From NCBI GenBank assembly GCA_031278075.1, contig JAITLE010000065.1, positions 1-9,063 of the forward strand: a stretch of 9,063 nucleotides of DNA, written 5' to 3'. The position numbers and the translations under genes were made by a program. Below the pieces are notes generated by a model. That model made no database searches. It had not been told where the DNA came from and saw only the letters and a list, made by a program, of their open reading frames with translations. Source of the stretch: Bifidobacteriaceae bacterium (GTDB lineage Bacteria; Actinomycetota; Actinomycetes; Actinomycetales; WQXJ01). Shown piece after piece: positions 6,089 to 9,063 of the stretch; position 1 is the first letter of the stretch, and every line of letters begins with the position of its first letter.

Positions 6089-6960
6089 TGGACCAGCGGG
6101 TGTTGATCATGGCGCATCTGGCGGAGCAGGACGCGGAGACCGCGAGAGAACGCGCGCGGACCCAGTTCGAGCGGGCGGGCTGGGATGTGGCGGAGCCGAG
6201 AGACTACCGGGGCGAGGCGCTCGACCTGGTGCTGGTGTTGGGTGGCGACGGGACGCTGTTGCGCGCCGCTGAGCTGGTCTACGAACAAGGCGTGCCGTTG
6301 CTTGGCGTCAACCTGGGGCACCTCGGGTTCTTGGCCGAGTCGGAGGCGCGCGAACTGCCGGACGCGATCGCCAAGGTGGTGGCCGGAGATTACCGAGTCG
6401 AGCCACGTGCCACCCTCGAGGCGCAGGTCACCGGGCCGGATGGCCAGTTGTGGCGTAGCTGGGCGTTGAACGAGGTGACGACCGAGAAAGCCCAGCCGCA
6501 GCGGATGCTGGAGGTCGCCGTCAAGGTCGACGGACAGCCGCTCAGCTCGTTCGGATGCGACGGGGTGGTGGTCTCCACGCCGACTGGCTCCACGGGACAC
6601 GCCTTCTCCGCCGGCGGCCCGGTGGTCTGGCCCGAGCTCAAGGCGCTGCTCGTGGTGCCGCTCGCGGCGCATGCGCTGTTCAATCGGCCGCTGTTGGTGA
6701 CGCCTGACTCCCTCGTCACCGTCGAACTCGACCGGTGGTCGCGGTTCGCGGCGCTGGTCACCTGCGACGGCCGGAGGACGGCCGCCCTAGAGGTCGGCGG
6801 CCGGATGGATGTGCGGGTCGGAACTCGGACGGTCAACCTGGTGCGGTTCGGCGCCGCGCCGTTCGGCGAGAAGCTGGTCCGCAAGTTCGAGCTGCCGGTG
6901 GCCGGTTGGCGCCAGGGCGGCCAGGCTGGTCACGGCGCCGAGATCGGACGGGTCGCATAG
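6088..6960 (+). CDS. nadK: NAD kinase
   Basis: Phosphorylates NAD to NADP with ATP or polyphosphate in the cytosol and sets the supply of NADP(H). The 290-residue product has the diagnostic GGDGT loop (52-56, with the catalytic aspartate D54), GVNLGHLGFL (73-82), the NE pair of LNEV (N128, E129), CDGVVVSTPTGST (157-169) and SAGGPVVWP (174-182). It then follows the actinobacterial pattern PLAAHALFNRPLL. In the NAD-binding motif, the usual TPTGSTAY reads TPTGSTGH (165-171). ATG 6088 shares one base with the tlyA stop (TGATG), and a strong GGGAGG site (6075-6080) lies 7 bases before it inside the end of tlyA. The C-terminal tail after residue 275 is Gly-rich and not conserved. Confidence 0.95.
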   Translation: MDQRVLIMAHLAEQDAETARERARTQFERAGWDVAEPRDYRGEALDLVLVLGGDGTLLRAAELVYEQGVPLLGVNLGHLGFLAESEARELPDAIAKVVAGDYRVEPRATLEAQVTGPDGQLWRSWALNEVTTEKAQPQRMLEVAVKVDGQPLSSFGCDGVVVSTPTGSTGHAFSAGGPVVWPELKALLVVPLAAHALFNRPLLVTPDSLVTVELDRWSRFAALVTCDGRRTAALEVGGRMDVRVGTRTVNLVRFGAAPFGEKLVRKFELPVAGWRQGGQAGHGAEIGRVA

Positions 6961-8703
6961 ATGCTGCGCGAATTGGACCTGACCTCCCTCGGCGTGATCG
7001 AGCACGCCTCGCTGACGTTCGCGCCCGGGCTCACCGCGATCACAGGCGAGACCGGCGCCGGCAAGACCATGCTGCTCGGGGCGCTCGCTTGGCTCGCCGG
7101 CGCGCGCGCCGACTCCTCACTGGTGGGCGGCGAACGGGCTCAGGTCAGCGGGGTGTTCGTGACGCCGGACGGGCACCCGGCGGCGTGCGCCGCCGCTGAT
7201 GCGGGCGCCGCGCTCGAGGCGGGCGAGTTGATCGCAGCGCGTGTCGTGACCGCTCAGGGCCGTTCCCGCGCGCACCTCGGCGGGGTGGCGGTGCCCTCGT
7301 CGGTCCTGGCCGCGAGCGTGGGCCGCCTGGTCGCGGTGCACGGCCAGTCGGACCAGCTACGGCTGCGCTCCGCCGCGGAGCAGCGCGACCTCCTTGACGC
7401 GTTCGGGGGTGTCGACACGTCGAGGTTTCAGCGACTGCACAGCGCGGTTCAGGCCGCCCAGGCGCGCCTCGCCCAGTTGGACAGCCAAAACCGCGAGGCG
7501 GCTTGGGAAGCCGACGCCCTGCGCCGGGCGGTGCGTGAGATCGACGCGGTGGCGCCCGAAGCGGGCGAGGAGGAGGAGTTGCCTACCCGAATCGAGAGAC
7601 TCGCCCACGCCGAGGAGCTGCGCGAGGCTGCTGCCACGGGCTGGGCCGCGCTGATGGGGGCCGATGACGTCGCGGCCGCGGCTGGGCACGGCGGCGGCCC
7701 GCGGGGCGGCGCCGGGTCTGGGGCGCCGCCGGAGTTCAGCGCTTGGGGCGCTGGCGCCACCGCCGCCCTCGACGGCGCCCGGCGCGCGCTCGAGGCCGGC
7801 GCGGGCCGTGACCCGGCCCTGGCGGCGCTCGCGGCCAGGGCCGGCGACTTGGCCTATCTCGCATCCGACCTCGGCGCCGAGGTAGGGGAATACGCCGCCA
7901 CACTCGAATCGGATCCGGCCCAGTTGGCGGCTCTGCAGGAGCGCCGCGCGGCCCTCGGGCAGCTGTTGCGGAAATACGGCGCCACCGCGGCTGACGTGTT
8001 GGAGTGGGCGGAGGGCGCGCGGCAGCGGCTGGCGGACCTCGACTCCAGCCCGGAGCGGCGCGAGCGGTTGGCCGCCGAAGCGGCCGCGCTCACGGCCGAG
8101 CGGGATGAGGCCGCGGCGGAGCTGACCCGGAACCGGCGCGCCCACGCCCGGGAGTTGTCCAAGGCCGTCACCGTTGAGTTGGCCGGACTTGGCATGACCG
8201 CCGCGCGCTTCGCGGTGGCCGTGGAAGCCGCGCCCGTGGGACCGAGCGGCGCGGACGCGGTCGAGTTCCAATTCGCCGCCCACGGGGACCAGACGCGCCC
8301 ATTGGCGAAGGGGGCGTCCGGGGGAGAGCTCTCGCGCGTCATGCTGGCCTTGGAGGTGGCGGCTCTGAGCCGAGCGACGGCTGGCGCGGACGCGTTGACC
8401 CTGGTGTTCGACGAGGTCGACCAGGGCGTCGGCGGAGCGGCGGCGTTGGCGCTCGCGGAACGGTTGGCGCGGCTGGGCCGCGGTCATCAGGTGTTCGCGG
8501 TGACGCATCTGCCTCAGATCGCCGCCGCGGCGGACCACCATGTGTTGGTGGTCAAGCGTGGGGGAGTGACCGAGGTCCGGTCGATCGTCGGCGACGAGCG
8601 CCGGCGCGAGGTGGCGCGGATGCTCGCTGGAGTGGAGGATTCAGCGGCGGCGTTGCGGCACGCCGACGAACTCCTCTCCCGGGCTTGGGCGAAGCCGCGC
8701 TAG
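6961..8703 (+). CDS. recN: DNA repair protein RecN
   Basis: SMC-like ATPase that binds broken DNA ends and promotes recombinational double-strand break repair. The 580-residue length is close to the M. tuberculosis protein. The N-terminal half of the ATPase carries Walker A GETGAGKT (29-36) and the actinobacterial HGQSDQ motif (127-132). A central, mostly helical coiled-coil region with many Ala, Glu and Arg residues is interrupted by a Gly-rich loop at about 242-255. The C-terminal half has the ABC signature GASGGELSR (451-459), Walker B LVFDEVDQGVGG (481-492, with D484 and E485) and the switch histidine in VTHLPQ (H516). The ATG directly follows the nadK stop and there is no strong ribosome site, so translation is probably coupled. 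It is the last gene of the operon within the window. Confidence 0.96.
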   Translation: MLRELDLTSLGVIEHASLTFAPGLTAITGETGAGKTMLLGALAWLAGARADSSLVGGERAQVSGVFVTPDGHPAACAAADAGAALEAGELIAARVVTAQGRSRAHLGGVAVPSSVLAASVGRLVAVHGQSDQLRLRSAAEQRDLLDAFGGVDTSRFQRLHSAVQAAQARLAQLDSQNREAAWEADALRRAVREIDAVAPEAGEEEELPTRIERLAHAEELREAAATGWAALMGADDVAAAAGHGGGPRGGAGSGAPPEFSAWGAGATAALDGARRALEAGAGRDPALAALAARAGDLAYLASDLGAEVGEYAATLESDPAQLAALQERRAALGQLLRKYGATAADVLEWAEGARQRLADLDSSPERRERLAAEAAALTAERDEAAAELTRNRRAHARELSKAVTVELAGLGMTAARFAVAVEAAPVGPSGADAVEFQFAAHGDQTRPLAKGASGGELSRVMLALEVAALSRATAGADALTLVFDEVDQGVGGAAALALAERLARLGRGHQVFAVTHLPQIAAAADHHVLVVKRGGVTEVRSIVGDERRREVARMLAGVEDSAAALRHADELLSRAWAKPR

Positions 8704-8749
8704 GCGGTGGGCCGAGCCGGTCGCCAGGGGGCATTCATCTGACCGCAGT

Positions 8750-8769
8750 GGCCCGGTTTGGCCTGGGCC
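8750..8769 (+). terminator. Hairpin downstream of recN, possible terminator
   Basis: GGCCC (8750-8754) pairs with GGGCC (8765-8769), and two further pairs (one of them G-U) extend the stem to seven with a six-base loop. It lies 46 bases after the recN stop. No U-run follows, so termination is plausible but not proven. Confidence 0.4.
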
Positions 8770-8787
8770 TGTCGGGCGTCCTCGAAG

Positions 8788-8858
8788 GCGGGTGCGCGTG
8801 ACCATTCCTACACTTCTCTCGCCAGAACCGAGAAGTGTAGAGTTCCGCGACCCGCGCC
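8788..8858. repeat. Duplicated structured element, copy 1
   Basis: Positions 8796-8858 are identical to 8954-9016 (63 bases). Inside is a perfect inverted repeat, CTACACTTCTC (8808-8818) and GAGAAGTGTAG (8830-8840), around the 11-base loop TCGCCAGAACC. Outside it, GCGGGT-(G)-CGCG (8788-8798) can pair with CGCGACCCGC (8846-8855), leaving one bulged base and an internal loop. No U-run follows the inner hairpin, so it is not a classical terminator. The role is unknown: a small RNA, a protein-binding site or a dispersed repeat element are all possible. Confidence 0.85.
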
Positions 8859-8869
8859 ACGACCCGGCA

Positions 8870-8882
8870 GTTGACCGTCAAC
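8870..8882. promoter_or_regulatory. 13-bp perfect palindrome GTTGACCGTCAAC
   Basis: Two six-base arms (GTTGAC and GTCAAC) flank a single central C. The size and symmetry suit a dimeric repressor. At the matching distance after copy 2 of the repeat (9029-9037) the sequence TTGACAGTC keeps only the left arm and half of the right. No regulator can be named. Confidence 0.35.
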
Positions 8883-8900
8883 CCGCCCGGGGCGCGTTGC

Positions 8901-8930
8901 CGCAGGTCAGGGCCCTGCGAGGGTTTTGGT
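8901..8930 (+). terminator. Terminator-like hairpin between the two repeat copies
   Basis: CGCAGG (8901-8906) pairs perfectly with CCTGCG (8914-8919) around a seven-base loop, and AGGG then TTTT (8924-8927) follows. The U-run is short and starts five bases after the stem, so efficiency is uncertain. It could end a short transcript covering copy 1 of the duplicated element, or catch recN read-through. Confidence 0.35.
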
Positions 8931-8949
8931 CCGGTTGGCACCGATCCGG

Positions 8950-9016
8950 GCGGGCGTGACCATTCCTACACTTCTCTCGCCAGAACCGAGAAGTGTAGAG
9001 TTCCGCGACCCGCGCC
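8950..9016. repeat. Duplicated structured element, copy 2
   Basis: Second copy of the 63-base sequence (8954-9016), 158 bases after the first and in the same orientation. The inverted repeat arms are at 8966-8976 and 8988-8998. The left flank differs from copy 1, yet GCGGG (8950-8954) and CGTG (8955-8958) can still pair with CCCGC (9009-9013) and CGCG (9004-9007), with one bulged A and one G-U pair. Identity drops sharply after 9016, apart from a shared TTGAC-x-GTC 12 bases later. Confidence 0.85.
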
Positions 9017-9028
9017 GCGGCAGGCAAA

Positions 9029-9057
9029 TTGACAGTCGTACGGTCACCGATTCGTCT
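9029..9057 (+). promoter_or_regulatory. Possible promoter for a gene beyond the right edge
   Basis: TTGACA (9029-9034) matches the -35 consensus fully. The hexamer 17 bases later, TCGTCT (9052-9057), keeps only the first and last T of a TAnnnT box, so the promoter is weak or partly misread. No downstream gene is visible before the window ends. Confidence 0.25.
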
Positions 9058-9063
9058 GCGCTG

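Larger units (their letters stand above)
8704..9063. other. Gene-free region after recN
   Basis: About 360 bases with no convincing coding sequence on either strand. The only open frame of note is on the minus strand (8941-8735) and reads across copy 1 of the repeat with no recognisable domain and no ribosome site. The content is the recN hairpin, two repeat copies, a palindrome, a terminator-like hairpin and a possible promoter, all listed separately. Confidence 0.7.

Noticed and set aside
5635..6672. Minus-strand frame of 345 codons opposite tlyA and nadK
   Set aside because: Shadow of conserved plus-strand genes; composition is His/Arg-rich with no family signature.
7357..8541. Minus-strand frame of 394 codons opposite recN
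   Set aside because: Antisense to a clear RecN with all ATPase motifs; no independent evidence of coding.
8735..8941. Minus-strand 68-codon frame crossing repeat copy 1
   Set aside because: The repeat and its palindrome explain the sequence. The frame has no ribosome site or recognisable domain, and nothing favours coding over structure.
8788..9016. CRISPR array
   Set aside because: Only two copies, with a 95-base gap instead of a regular short spacer, a long hairpin and no cas genes.

Overview
The window is GC-rich and carries an actinobacterial gene neighbourhood. The small ORF - tlyA - nadK - recN run has the order I recall from Mycobacterium tuberculosis (Rv1693-Rv1696). Several starts are GTG, and two of them look leaderless (a TAnnnT box 8 bases before the GTG). 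The genus cannot be named from the sequence alone. A long, E. coli-type threonine synthase and a GlpA-type glycerol-3-phosphate dehydrogenase fit Micrococcales, Actinomycetales or Propionibacteriales-like bacteria (inference).

Layout. Positions 1-792 (minus) hold the N-terminal part of a GlpA-like FAD-dependent glycerol-3-phosphate dehydrogenase, cut by the left edge. Positions 961-1611 (minus) encode a small NAD(P)H-binding NmrA-like protein. A 135-bp divergent region then separates it from thrC (1747-3255, plus). The stop codon of thrC lies in the first unit of a 14-bp tandem array. A YdjI-type SPFH/band 7 protein with a Gly/Pro/Tyr-rich linker and a C-terminal zinc ribbon follows (3436-4812). 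It is preceded by a -10-like box and a small palindrome and followed by a long hairpin that is a probable terminator.

From about 5105 a promoter drives a tightly packed operon: a 46-residue conserved small protein, the rRNA 2'-O-methyltransferase/hemolysin-like tlyA (GTGA overlap), NAD kinase nadK (TGATG overlap) and the repair ATPase recN (ATG directly after the nadK stop). Ribosome modification, NADP supply and recombinational repair are not obviously linked in function, but they are kept together in many actinobacteria.

Positions 8704-9063 hold no convincing gene. This stretch is rich in structure. Two copies of an exact 63-bp sequence lie 158 bp apart, each with a perfect 11-bp inverted repeat around an 11-nt loop. 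A GC-rich outer stem can form in both copies although its left arm differs between them. Between the copies are a 13-bp palindrome and a terminator-like hairpin, and a consensus -35 box follows the second copy. This duplicated structured element is the least explained feature of the window and the best candidate for something undescribed.
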